Shown: positions 10,225 to 17,890 of the stretch, in pieces | Numbering within the stretch: position 1 is the first letter of the stretch | Layout: each line of letters begins with the position of its first letter | Source: a virus | Direction: 5' to 3' (one strand) | Length of the DNA stretch: 31,503 nt | IMG/VR virus record: IMGVR_UViG_3300008217_000041 | Span: 1 to 31,503 of that record | Notes under the pieces: generated by a model | What the model was told of the DNA's origin: nothing | What the model saw: only the letters and a program-made list of their open reading frames with translations | The model's database searches: none | Position numbers and translations under genes: made by a program

Positions 10225-11514
10225 ATGAGAACATTACTTGGTGTAATAATAGCTACTATATTGCTGGTATCAGCCAGTAAAGTATATTCAGATGAACCTA
10301 CATATGTAGATGATGTTGCATCTATTATAAATAATAACTGTGTAGTCTGTCATCGTGAGGGCGGTATAGGCCCAATGAAGTTTGAGAACTATGAGCAGGT
10401 GCGGCCTTGGAGTCCCTTGATACAGTACAAGGTAGCTAACCGTGAGATGCCCCCATACTCATATGATAGTGGGATAGGTATCCAAGAGCTTCACGGAGAT
10501 TGGAGACTCTCTCAAGAGGATATAGATACTGTAGTGGCGTGGGTAAATGGTGGATCGGAGTATGGAGATACAGACAGGGTTGTTCAACCTCCTGATCTCC
10601 CTGATCCTGACCAGTGGAGTTTTTATCAAGACTTTGGAGAACCTACAATAGTCATACCCTCTATAGCTATAGACATTCCAGCAACTGGTAATGATCTGTG
10701 GCACAAACATAATGTTTCTAGCGGTTTGGAGGAGGATCGTTGCATCAAGGCAATCCAAGTTAAGCCAAGAGGCGATGCAAAAAGCGTAGTCCATCACGCT
10801 AACTCCTCAGTCTTTGTAGACGGAGAAAGGTTTGGAATGCTTACTGAATATGCTATGGGCAAATGGGGTGAGATAGTTCCTGATGGTGTGTGTAGAACTA
10901 TACCTGCTAACGCAGAGATAGCTTGGGATATTCATATGTTTCCCGGTGGACTAGGAACTATAGCTCCCGGAACAGTAATAGAAGATAACGTAGTAGAAAT
11001 AGGGATGTGGTTATATAGTCCAGAAGAATCTAAAGAACTAACGTACAAGCAGGACTTGAGCCTATATCGGATCGGAAAACAAGAAGACATTGTTATCCCG
11101 CCCAATAGTACTTACATGACTCAGGGATTCCACAGTTTTGATCACCCAGTTAGGATAGATAGCTGGCAACCACATGGGCATTTGCGTATGAATGCAGCCA
11201 GCTTTGAAATATTTTATCCACAAACAGGAAGGACAGAAGCCATAAGCCAAGTATCTAACTGGAGTGCCACATGGCATCATAGTCATATATATGATCCAGC
11301 AGTTGCGCCCTTGGTTCCAACCGGAGCAGTCTTAGTACTGAAGCAATGGTATGATAACACAGCGAACAACCCTAATAACCCTGATCCAGATCAGTGGGTT
11401 GTTGGTGGAAGCAGAACTGGAGATGAAATGACCCATGCATGGTTAGCAATAACCCATCTCGATGAAGAGAAATACGAAGAACTAACAACGATGAGGATGA
11501 TAGCCGAAAAATGA
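10225..11514 (+). CDS. Secreted cytochrome c / copper type II monooxygenase-like protein
   Basis: This 429-residue protein has a Sec signal peptide (residues 1-22, cleavage near VYS-DE). A small cytochrome c domain follows: CVVCH at 39-43 would bind heme covalently, M75 in REMPPYS is the likely axial ligand, and the domain ends in a DIDTVVAWVNGG helix. The remaining part resembles copper type II ascorbate-dependent monooxygenases. H190-H191 and H237 line up with one copper site, and H317-x-H319 plus M402 (GDEMTHAW) with the second, in the same order as in peptidylglycine hydroxylating monooxygenase. Such fusions occur in free-living bacteria. The product should act in the periplasm and depend on host cytochrome c maturation. 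It sits 1 nt after the endolysin gene and overlaps the lipoprotein gene (ATGA). The substrate is unknown. It looks like an acquired metabolic or envelope gene. Confidence 0.75.
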   Translation: MRTLLGVIIATILLVSASKVYSDEPTYVDDVASIINNNCVVCHREGGIGPMKFENYEQVRPWSPLIQYKVANREMPPYSYDSGIGIQELHGDWRLSQEDIDTVVAWVNGGSEYGDTDRVVQPPDLPDPDQWSFYQDFGEPTIVIPSIAIDIPATGNDLWHKHNVSSGLEEDRCIKAIQVKPRGDAKSVVHHANSSVFVDGERFGMLTEYAMGKWGEIVPDGVCRTIPANAEIAWDIHMFPGGLGTIAPGTVIEDNVVEIGMWLYSPEESKELTYKQDLSLYRIGKQEDIVIPPNSTYMTQGFHSFDHPVRIDSWQPHGHLRMNAASFEIFYPQTGRTEAISQVSNWSATWHHSHIYDPAVAPLVPTGAVLVLKQWYDNTANNPNNPDPDQWVVGGSRTGDEMTHAWLAITHLDEEKYEELTTMRMIAEK

Positions 11515-11702
11515 AGACAGTCTTTGCACTACTTACAGTTGCGTTGACAGGATGTTCTACAAGTGATCTTGTATATTATATAAATGATGTTCCTATCTAC
11601 CCAGAATTTGAATGGGTGGAACCTTTAATATTCCAAGATAATTTAAACACCTGTAGACACCAACCAACTTGTTCTGTAGATCAATTATTTAATAGATACT
11701 AA
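11511..11702 (+). CDS. Small predicted lipoprotein (63 aa)
   Basis: The N-terminus MKTVFALLTVALTGC is a short lipoprotein signal with a lipobox (LTGC). Cleavage would leave a lipidated Cys15 and a mature peptide of 49 residues with two further Cys near the C-terminus. The start overlaps the stop of the copper/heme protein gene by ATGA, so the two are translationally coupled and may act together at the envelope. An alternative is an Rz1-like spanin component, as it follows an endolysin gene, but it is not especially Pro-rich and no Rz partner is visible. Confidence 0.7.
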   Translation: MKTVFALLTVALTGCSTSDLVYYINDVPIYPEFEWVEPLIFQDNLNTCRHQPTCSVDQLFNRY

Positions 11703-11713
11703 AGGTGCATTCT

Positions 11714-11896
11714 ATGTTAGCTTTATATACAGAAGTCCAATTAGGTGCAGCATACCAGATTTATGCAAGAGCGCATGCAGGGAATAAACTAGATGCCCTT
11801 CCCTTTGAAGAGTTTAGGAAGATGTTTGAGTTTCAATTTCTTGCTATGTCTGATCCTGATATGGTTTTCAGTGGAGAACCGGATGAGCTACATTAA
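11714..11896 (+). CDS. Hypothetical protein (60 aa)
   Basis: I chose the ATG at 11714 because AAAGG at 11701-11705 sits 8 nt upstream. A GTG at 11705 lies inside that site and is less likely. The 60-residue product is helical and acidic near its end, with no motif I recognise. Its TAA is followed directly by the stop of the converging papain-like protease gene, with no intergenic space. It closes the plus-strand late block in this window. Confidence 0.6.
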   Translation: MLALYTEVQLGAAYQIYARAHAGNKLDALPFEEFRKMFEFQFLAMSDPDMVFSGEPDELH

Positions 11897-13054
11897 TTAA
11901 AGAGTAACTATCTTGTCTACTCTCATATTAAATTCATCAGTACCAAAGCCAACATAAATTTCAGCGCCTTTAAATTTAGATAAGTCCAGCCAATTAACTA
12001 CTTTAATATGGTTGTCGTTATCCAACACATAATTTTCTTGTACAGGAACTAAGCCTGATTCTTCTACAGGTAGCCACAAGTCCGGCATGCCACTAACACT
12101 ACCCTCTATACTAGGAACTGGTTGCTTGATATAGACATTACCTTCTGTATCTATCCCTCCCATCCAGACCTTAACAGTCTTACCTATGTCTTCTTTCTCT
12201 GGTACAATCCTAGCCTCAAGCACATATTTACTCTTAAAGTCTACCTTAGAACCAGTAGTCTCTGGCACTTCCATTCCTTTAAAACTTCTAGCTACCCAAG
12301 CTTCAAAGAAAGGCTCACTAACTATACCATAAGGTAATCCACAGTAGCCTCCATCACCCCAAGAAGTTCCCCAACTGTTCTGTACTAAGAATTTCCCTTC
12401 TTTATTATCGTATCCTACGATCAGCATATAGTGTCCACCAAGTCCTGTGTTATCTCTGTCAACTCCTTTATACTTATGTTCTTTCCAAGAACCTTTTAAG
12501 TCTATTAGAGAAGGGGTAATCATCATGGCAAACCCAACCGGCATTCCCTCGTGGAGTGCGGATTTAATAGTATTAACTTTTTTAACACTGTCTATAGTAT
12601 TCCACTGAACTACGTTTTCATACCTATCTATTCTATTATTGAAAGCTTCTCTGTAGTCCTCTTCGGAGGGAGCAATGTTATCTTTAGATATATCATAAGG
12701 GTAGTATTCTTCTGTTGGCATTCCCTGCTTGTAAGCTACATGGTAGGCATCCCTAGTATAAAGCCCTGCTTCCCCTAAACGATCCTCATAAACCTTAGTA
12801 GCGTTATAAAGAAAAAGGCGACTTAAATCTATAGGCTTATCATTCCTATTAGCTATAAGCTCACAGGAACTGGCTACTCCATTTGCCACACAGCTTCCTA
12901 TTGAACCTTGGTTTTCTATTTCGTAAACGTCTTCCCTCATATCTACAGAGCTAGGTAAATCTTCTGGTTTATAAGGAGAGCGATAGGGGATGTCCCTCTG
13001 ATCTGGTATAGAGGGGATTGTGTTTGCTAAAACATATTTAATTTCTTCTGTCAT
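11897..13054 (-). CDS. Papain-family (C1) cysteine protease
   Basis: The product has 385 residues. The papain triad is clear: Q49 and C55 in ENQGSIGSCVANG, H208 in GGHYMLIVGYD, and N226 in VQNSWGTSWG. Residues about 33-255 form the peptidase domain. About 130 further residues, beta-rich by composition, form a C-terminal extension. There is no signal peptide and no clear long pro-peptide, so the enzyme would act in the cytoplasm or after lysis. The start overlaps the previous stop (ATATGA) and GAGGACAT upstream is a good ribosome binding site. It is the last gene of the minus-strand replication block, after nrdB. Its target is unknown: virion maturation, host protein degradation and defence are all possible. 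Confidence 0.85.
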   Translation of the reverse strand: MTEEIKYVLANTIPSIPDQRDIPYRSPYKPEDLPSSVDMREDVYEIENQGSIGSCVANGVASSCELIANRNDKPIDLSRLFLYNATKVYEDRLGEAGLYTRDAYHVAYKQGMPTEEYYPYDISKDNIAPSEEDYREAFNNRIDRYENVVQWNTIDSVKKVNTIKSALHEGMPVGFAMMITPSLIDLKGSWKEHKYKGVDRDNTGLGGHYMLIVGYDNKEGKFLVQNSWGTSWGDGGYCGLPYGIVSEPFFEAWVARSFKGMEVPETTGSKVDFKSKYVLEARIVPEKEDIGKTVKVWMGGIDTEGNVYIKQPVPSIEGSVSGMPDLWLPVEESGLVPVQENYVLDNDNHIKVVNWLDLSKFKGAEIYVGFGTDEFNMRVDKIVTL

Positions 13055-13278
13055 ATGTCCTCACTTTGTATGGCTTGAACTTCTTTCTCTAAATGTTTAT
13101 GTAAAGGCTCTAGTTTCCTAAGCCCCTCTCTTATTATCTTTGCTATTGTTGCTACATCTTCCTCACTAAAAAGACTATCAACCTCATATATAGGGAGGTG
13201 TTTTAGTTCAGAAACTATACTGCCGTCCCTAGCTAAGAAAACTTTAAAAGATACTAGATTCCCTTCTTCACTACTCAT
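13051..13278 (-). CDS. Hypothetical protein (75 aa)
   Basis: A 75-residue charged protein lies between nrdB (its ATG is 2 nt after the nrdB stop) and the protease gene (4-nt overlap). The N-terminal part may form a short beta region and residues about 38-70 look like a long amphipathic helix. There is no Cys and no membrane segment. I recognise no family. The tight spacing on both sides supports a real gene. Confidence 0.6.
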   Translation of the reverse strand: MSSEEGNLVSFKVFLARDGSIVSELKHLPIYEVDSLFSEEDVATIAKIIREGLRKLEPLHKHLEKEVQAIQSEDI

Positions 13279-13279
13279 A

Positions 13280-14248
13280 TTATATACTCATAAAATTAAT
13301 GTTTTCTACATTGCCTTTTAATCCTGCCTTCATATAGGAAGTGGCTTTGCCCTCAAAGAAATTCTGATGCTCAACACTTAGAACTTCATCTAACCAAGTC
13401 AGCGGGTTGTCTTTAACGCCAAAGTTAGGTTTAAGTCCAAGCTGTAGCAGTCTTCTGTCAGCTATATATCTAATGTATTGGTACATGTCTTTCTTTGAAA
13501 GCCCTTGAATGTCTCCCATCTGGAATACTAAATCTAGAAACTTTTCTTCTAGCTTTACCATATCCCTACACACCTGATATATTTCTTTTTTCAAATCGTC
13601 TGTCCAAAGATCTATGTTCTCTTGTATAAACTCTCTAAATAATTTTGTCATAGCTTCAACATGTAGAGACTCATCTCTAATACTATAGGTTACAATCTGA
13701 CCCATGCCTTTCATCTTTCCAAAGCGAGGGAAGTTTAAAAGAATTGCAAAGCTGCTGAATAGTTGCAGTCCCTCAGTAAAGGCAGAATAGATTGCAAGAT
13801 TCTTGGCAATAGATTCTTTTTTAGTTACCTGCATTGTTGTGTTAGATAGATAATCATGCTTATTAGACATGGCCTCATACTCAGCGAATGCTCTGTATTC
13901 TGTTTCTGGCATCCCAACCGTATCTAGAAGAAGAGAGTAGGCATGCTGATGGATTGATTCCATGTTAGCAAAAGAACACATCATCATTCTTGCTTCTGGT
14001 TTCTTAAACACTCGCATAAAATTATCAACATATCCAGAGGCCACATCTACATCAGACTGCGTGAACAATCTAAATATCTGTGTCAATAAATTCTTTTCAG
14101 AATCTTCCATGTCTTGCCAATCTTTAACATCGTTGTGAAGTGGTACGTCTTCAGGCAACCAATGCATTTGGTTTTGCTGGACGTAACAATCGAACATCCA
14201 CGGGTCATCAAAAGGTTTATAATAACTCCTAGTTTTTAGAAGGCTCAC
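13280..14248 (-). CDS. nrdB: Ribonucleotide reductase class Ia small subunit
   Basis: This subunit carries the di-iron centre and stable tyrosyl radical used by NrdA to reduce ribonucleotides. The carboxylate ligands are visible: an Asp in TQSDVDV, the Glu and His of MESIHQHAY, a Glu in TEGLQLF, and RDESLH for the last Glu/His pair. The Tyr four residues after the His in MESIHQHAY corresponds to the radical Tyr. At about 322 residues it is a compact version of the family. The start is probably GTG at 14248 (GTGA overlap with the upstream stop, GGAGG upstream). A TTG at 14251 is the alternative. It is separated from nrdA by three small genes. Confidence 0.92.
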   Translation of the reverse strand: MSLLKTRSYYKPFDDPWMFDCYVQQNQMHWLPEDVPLHNDVKDWQDMEDSEKNLLTQIFRLFTQSDVDVASGYVDNFMRVFKKPEARMMMCSFANMESIHQHAYSLLLDTVGMPETEYRAFAEYEAMSNKHDYLSNTTMQVTKKESIAKNLAIYSAFTEGLQLFSSFAILLNFPRFGKMKGMGQIVTYSIRDESLHVEAMTKLFREFIQENIDLWTDDLKKEIYQVCRDMVKLEEKFLDLVFQMGDIQGLSKKDMYQYIRYIADRRLLQLGLKPNFGVKDNPLTWLDEVLSVEHQNFFEGKATSYMKAGLKGNVENINFMSI

Positions 14249-14544
14249 CAACCATGCCCTCCTTTTTTAACTTTAAGTATATCTTCAAGTTTATCTTCTC
14301 CTTTATTATGTAATTTGTTATGTAAATACATAGCAGTCCAGCAACCTAAAATTGCTCCTATTGCTAACCTCCATATCACATCCCAACTTGCCCCAAGCTC
14401 AACTATATTTAGAATAATATATACTTCTGTAAAGGTCATTCCAAAACTAAAGAACGGTACAGAGATATAATTATTAAAAGCTACATTCCTTTGCTGAAAA
14501 GCTTTAACAAATACAGAAATAAAACTAGCTATTATCAGTGTCAT
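14245..14544 (-). CDS. Small membrane protein (99 aa)
   Basis: The 99-residue product has two to three hydrophobic segments (about residues 1-15, 30-50 and 57-75) and a very basic, Gly/His-containing C-terminal tail. It overlaps the genes on both sides (20 nt upstream, 4 nt with nrdB). It could be a holin-like or inner-membrane accessory protein. Nothing in the sequence decides between these. Confidence 0.6.
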   Translation of the reverse strand: MTLIIASFISVFVKAFQQRNVAFNNYISVPFFSFGMTFTEVYIILNIVELGASWDVIWRLAIGAILGCWTAMYLHNKLHNKGEDKLEDILKVKKGGHGW

Positions 14545-14791
14545 CTATCTCATACTCCCAATACTCCAGTATTATTCCCCAAGGAATATACATAGGAGTA
14601 TTTATATGTTTCTTATCGTCATTAAAATAGTCTGTGGCTAAAACAATTCCTTTATCATTCTCAGAAATTCTCCAACCAACAGTGGTTCTTGTAACAGGTT
14701 TTAACTTCTTGGCTTCAGGTATTGTAATATCTATTGTATCTACCCAAGCATCTTCCCATCTTATTTCAACGATAGTGTTTTTCTTTTTCAT
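14525..14791 (-). CDS. Hypothetical protein (88 aa)
   Basis: I chose the ATG at 14791 because it overlaps the upstream TGA as ATGA. An in-frame ATG at 14803 would add four residues. The product is rich in Trp, Tyr and Ile in alternating patterns, which suggests a small beta-sheet domain, and ends in an acidic tail. No family is recognised. It lies within the nrdA-nrdB operon. Confidence 0.6.
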   Translation of the reverse strand: MKKKNTIVEIRWEDAWVDTIDITIPEAKKLKPVTRTTVGWRISENDKGIVLATDYFNDDKKHINTPMYIPWGIILEYWEYEIDDTDNS

Positions 14792-14943
14792 AAGAAATCC
14801 CATATTAATGGAAGCATTAGCGAGGCCATGAAGATATATAATATGTATGAAATAATTGTTATAGGATCAAATGTAACATAGAACACCGCCCCAAATAACC
14901 CCACTACCGCCAAGCCAACCTTAAATGGATTTGTATTTTTCAT
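14788..14943 (-). CDS. Small two-helix membrane protein (51 aa)
   Basis: The frame starts at the ATG that overlaps the nrdA stop (ATGA at 14943-14940) and ends with TGA inside the ATGA start of the next gene. The 51 residues contain two hydrophobic segments: residues 8-24 (KVGLAVVGLFGAVFYVT) and 28-48 (ITIISYILYIF onward). The size and topology would fit a small holin or membrane anchor. Translational coupling on both sides is the main support. Confidence 0.65.
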   Translation of the reverse strand: MKNTNPFKVGLAVVGLFGAVFYVTFDPITIISYILYIFMASLMLPLIWDFL

Positions 14944-16772
14944 CCTTCGCAGCTTATACAGCCGTCCTCCTCTAGTTTTATTCTAGGTATCTTTGTGTTC
15001 ACATTCTCTGCACCCCTAGCAGAACCAGACCGTAAATAATAAAGAGATTTTAACTGGTGCGCTCCTGCCCAGTGTACATCATTTACATATTGTAGAAAAT
15101 CATCATGTGTCTCTTGCTCTGCCTCTATCGGGGGAGTCTTAAAAAATAAATTTATACTCTGGCTTTGACAAATATATTCCTGTCTATTTTTAGCATGTTC
15201 TATAATCCAAATTTGATTTAGCTCTGGAGCAGTTTTAAATATTTCCTTTACACTATCTGGCAGCATATCCAAATGCTGTACTGAACCATCATGTGCTGCA
15301 ATGTCTCTCCATATCTTTTCTCTCTTATTATTATTTGGATAAAGCTCAAACAATACATCCTCAAGATATTTGTTCTTAACTTTAAAGCTTCCTGTCAAGG
15401 TCTTGTGTGTAAACACATTAGCCCTGAAAGGTTCTACAGAAGGACTAGTTCCACCACAGATGATAGAACTGGAAGCATTAGGGGCTACTGCAAGTAAATG
15501 TGCATTCCTTCTACCACTCCCCTCCATATCAGGTGCTTCTCCACGCTCCTCTGCTAGTTTTCTAGTAGCAGCCAATGCTCTCTCCTTAATTAAAGAGAAC
15601 GCTTTGTGATTGAAGGAAGCAGCATACATGCTTTCAAATGGTATATTATTCTCTTGTAAATAACTATGGAATCCCATAGCACCTAAACCTACAGACCTTT
15701 CTCTCATAGCAGAATAAGCAGCTTTAGAGTAGCCGCTTTTGTCTTTTACAGAGTCAATGAAATGCTCAAGAACATTATCTAGCATTGTTATTAGATCAGA
15801 AATAAAAGTATCTACAATAGACCACTCATTGAAGTGTTCTAGGTTGACACTTGAGAGACAGCACACGGCTGTTCTTTCCTCATTTGTAGGTAGGGTAATC
15901 TCAGAACAAAGATTACTTTGTCTTATCTCCAAGCCTAGTTTCTTTTGTTCTACTGGTAGTGCCTCATTACATACATCTAAATTAACAATGTATGGCTCTC
16001 CGGTTTCCATTCTTGCTTGAATGATTTGGAACCACAAGTCTCTCGCTGAAACTATTTTAACTGCCACGTTAGTCTTAGGGTCTATCAGTCTCCAATCATC
16101 ATCCTCTTTAACGGCCTCTAAAAATTCATTTGTAATACTTACTGCATTGTGGATATTCAAACACTTCCTATTTAAATCCCCGCCTGTGGTTTTTCTCATG
16201 TTAATAAACTCTTCTATCTCTGGGTGAGATATATCTGAGTATGCGGCGTAGCTCCCCCGTCTTGTTATGCCCTGATTAAAGGCCAGCATCTGAGAATCAA
16301 CTACATGCATGAAGGGGATAGAACCAGTAGACTTACTACCGTTAGCAGTATCCACACCATTGCTCCTAACATAGCTCCAACATCCACCGATGCCTCCACC
16401 TCCACTAGCGAGCCATATATTTTCATCATAGTGATCAGATAAACCAGTGCGGGAATCAGGAACAAAATTAAGAAAGCAGCTGATAGGTAGGCCACGGCTA
16501 GTTCCTCCGTTGCTAAGGATAGGAGTGCTATACATGAACCAGCGATTACTGACATATTCATAAAGTCTCTGTGCAAGAGCATAATCAGTATGTCCCTTAT
16601 AAGTAGCACCAAATATACTGGCGCGAGCAAAAGCTTCTTGAGCATGAGTCTCATTCCCCCATAAATATCTGTCTGTTAGGGTTGATAAAGTGAAAGAATC
16701 TAAAACTTTTTCCTTATCATAATTTATCTTTATACCAAGATAATCTTGCTCCCCTATTTTATTGTCGGTCAT
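14940..16772 (-). CDS. nrdA: Ribonucleotide reductase class Ia large subunit
   Basis: This catalytic subunit makes deoxyribonucleotides for phage DNA synthesis. Visible active-site elements are C99 (LPISCF), N287-x-C289-x-E291 (SNLCSE), C304 (AVCCLSS), the paired Tyr of SLYYLRSG for radical transfer, and the C-terminal shuttle CxxC (CISCEG). I start it at ATG 16772, with AAAGGA 8 nt upstream. The longer frame to 16859 would overlap the neighbouring small gene. At 610 residues it is shorter than the roughly 760-residue E. coli enzyme and starts directly near the catalytic core, so the N-terminal ATP cone seems absent. That would free it from dATP shut-off. The gene is followed by a chain of overlapping small genes leading to nrdB. 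Confidence 0.93.
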   Translation of the reverse strand: MTDNKIGEQDYLGIKINYDKEKVLDSFTLSTLTDRYLWGNETHAQEAFARASIFGATYKGHTDYALAQRLYEYVSNRWFMYSTPILSNGGTSRGLPISCFLNFVPDSRTGLSDHYDENIWLASGGGGIGGCWSYVRSNGVDTANGSKSTGSIPFMHVVDSQMLAFNQGITRRGSYAAYSDISHPEIEEFINMRKTTGGDLNRKCLNIHNAVSITNEFLEAVKEDDDWRLIDPKTNVAVKIVSARDLWFQIIQARMETGEPYIVNLDVCNEALPVEQKKLGLEIRQSNLCSEITLPTNEERTAVCCLSSVNLEHFNEWSIVDTFISDLITMLDNVLEHFIDSVKDKSGYSKAAYSAMRERSVGLGAMGFHSYLQENNIPFESMYAASFNHKAFSLIKERALAATRKLAEERGEAPDMEGSGRRNAHLLAVAPNASSSIICGGTSPSVEPFRANVFTHKTLTGSFKVKNKYLEDVLFELYPNNNKREKIWRDIAAHDGSVQHLDMLPDSVKEIFKTAPELNQIWIIEHAKNRQEYICQSQSINLFFKTPPIEAEQETHDDFLQYVNDVHWAGAHQLKSLYYLRSGSARGAENVNTKIPRIKLEEDGCISCEG

Positions 16773-16884
16773 AGTCCCGATCCTTTGTCCTTCTCTTTTT
16801 GTGCTTAGGTTGTTGTTTTCTGTTCTGATCTTTTTTGTTTTTCTTATGGTACTTTTCAATCCTTTCAGCCTTCCTGTCCCACAT
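16759..16884 (-). CDS. Very basic 41-aa protein
   Basis: This short frame starts at ATG 16884 with AGAGGAAT 8 nt upstream and ends with TAA overlapping the first codons of nrdA. The 41 residues are mostly Lys, Arg and Gln, with almost no hydrophobic residues after the first helix. A DNA- or RNA-binding peptide, or one that couples translation to nrdA, is plausible. The good ribosome binding site and its exact fit between the DUF3310 gene and nrdA support it. Confidence 0.55.
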   Translation of the reverse strand: MWDRKAERIEKYHKKNKKDQNRKQQPKHKKRRTKDRDYDRQ

Positions 16885-16888
16885 TGTT

Positions 16889-17182
16889 CTATTCCTCTGG
16901 CTTCATTAAGCTGTCTATTAGTTTATCGAGATACCATCTTGCCTTTCTTAAATCTTTTATATTATCCTTGTATCTAAATCTCCATACATACTTTAATACA
17001 TTAGCACGAACATAACCCTCGAACTCTTCCTTGGTTGAGGCTGCTTTAATAGCATCAATACATTCTATGTTACCATTGTTATAGTGGAATGGACTATCAA
17101 CATCATCTCCATATGTTTTATCTTCTCTTAATTTTCTAGTGACTTCATCCCACTCTTGCGGTGTAGCATCATCAATACTCAT
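16889..17182 (-). CDS. DUF3310-family phage protein
   Basis: The product is 97 residues from ATG 17182, which overlaps the stop of the endonuclease I gene as ATGA. A longer frame to 17203 is less likely. The core with DSPFHYNNGNIECIDAI, then YVRANVLKYVWRFRYKDN and ARWYLDKLI, matches the DUF3310 (nucleotide kinase-like) proteins common in T7-like and other phages. The biochemical activity is not established. It is placed with nucleotide and DNA metabolism genes, directly before nrdA. Confidence 0.8.
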   Translation of the reverse strand: MSIDDATPQEWDEVTRKLREDKTYGDDVDSPFHYNNGNIECIDAIKAASTKEEFEGYVRANVLKYVWRFRYKDNIKDLRKARWYLDKLIDSLMKPEE

Positions 17183-17631
17183 AGTGTCTCCTGTTCCACC
17201 CACGTATTAGGTAATGTATCTTCACTGTACCAAGTGAATCCGTTTGCTTCTGCCCACTCAGCATGGCTTCTTTTAGTACCGTCCTTTCTCTTCTTAGCTT
17301 GTGGCATAGGAGCATACGGATCAGCAAATAAAAAAACTAACTCAGTGTTAGGGGGTAAGGCTTTCTTTACCCAAGTATACTTGTTATATTCTTGGTAATC
17401 CCAAAACCTTCCCTTAGCTTCTATGAAAATTATTTTCCTACCAATCTTTTTTATAAAGTCAGGATGGTACACATGATCTATGGTGTACTTAACCTTATCT
17501 CCATGATGCTCCCAAGATTTTAAAACACCCTGATGTAAAGCATACTCCCAGTTAGAATCATAACTGGTTGGGACATCTTTTTCTTTAGGTCTAACAACCC
17601 TTTGTTTTCTAAATCCTTTTCTAATTTTCAT
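17179..17631 (-). CDS. T7-type endonuclease I, Holliday junction resolvase
   Basis: This 150-residue enzyme cuts branched DNA during phage replication and packaging and breaks down host DNA. The four catalytic residues of T7 gp3 are present in order: E29 (SNWEYAL), D58 (YHPDF), E71 and K73 (IEAKG). The length is the same as that of T7 endonuclease I (149 residues), and the basic N-terminus is also typical. The gene overlaps its upstream neighbour by 11 nt and the DUF3310 gene by 4 nt. Confidence 0.92.
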   Translation of the reverse strand: MKIRKGFRKQRVVRPKEKDVPTSYDSNWEYALHQGVLKSWEHHGDKVKYTIDHVYHPDFIKKIGRKIIFIEAKGRFWDYQEYNKYTWVKKALPPNTELVFLFADPYAPMPQAKKRKDGTKRSHAEWAEANGFTWYSEDTLPNTWVEQETL

Positions 17632-17890
17632 TTAACTCTCGTAAAGTTTTTGGTAACACTCCACTCTCCTTATAGATTCGCTTAACCTTTTTTATAAACC
17701 ATCTATAACTGTGCGAACTTAAATGGTAGCTTCCGTCTTGATAGAACAAGTGCGTTTGCTTTGGTAAAAATGACAAGGCATTATCTATATTATAACATTT
17801 CCCCTGCTCTGTGTCAACCAAAGTTCTTAACCAATCCACAATAAGCTCTTTAGATTTCTTCCTAATTAGCTTAGCGTTCCTTCCGTTCAC
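17621..17890 (-). CDS. Hypothetical protein (89 aa)
   Basis: An 89-residue basic protein lies between the Cas4/RecB-like nuclease and endonuclease I genes, overlapping both (4 and 11 nt). The first half is Lys/Arg-rich and helical. Trp, His and Tyr are frequent in the middle. No motif is recognised. The position suggests a role in DNA replication or recombination. Confidence 0.65.
   Translation of the reverse strand: MNGRNAKLIRKKSKELIVDWLRTLVDTEQGKCYNIDNALSFLPKQTHLFYQDGSYHLSSHSYRWFIKKVKRIYKESGVLPKTLRELNEN

Noticed and set aside
16301-16654. Hydrophobic 117-codon minus-strand frame inside nrdA.
   Set aside because: It is fully within nrdA in another frame, while the nrdA frame has all catalytic motifs.
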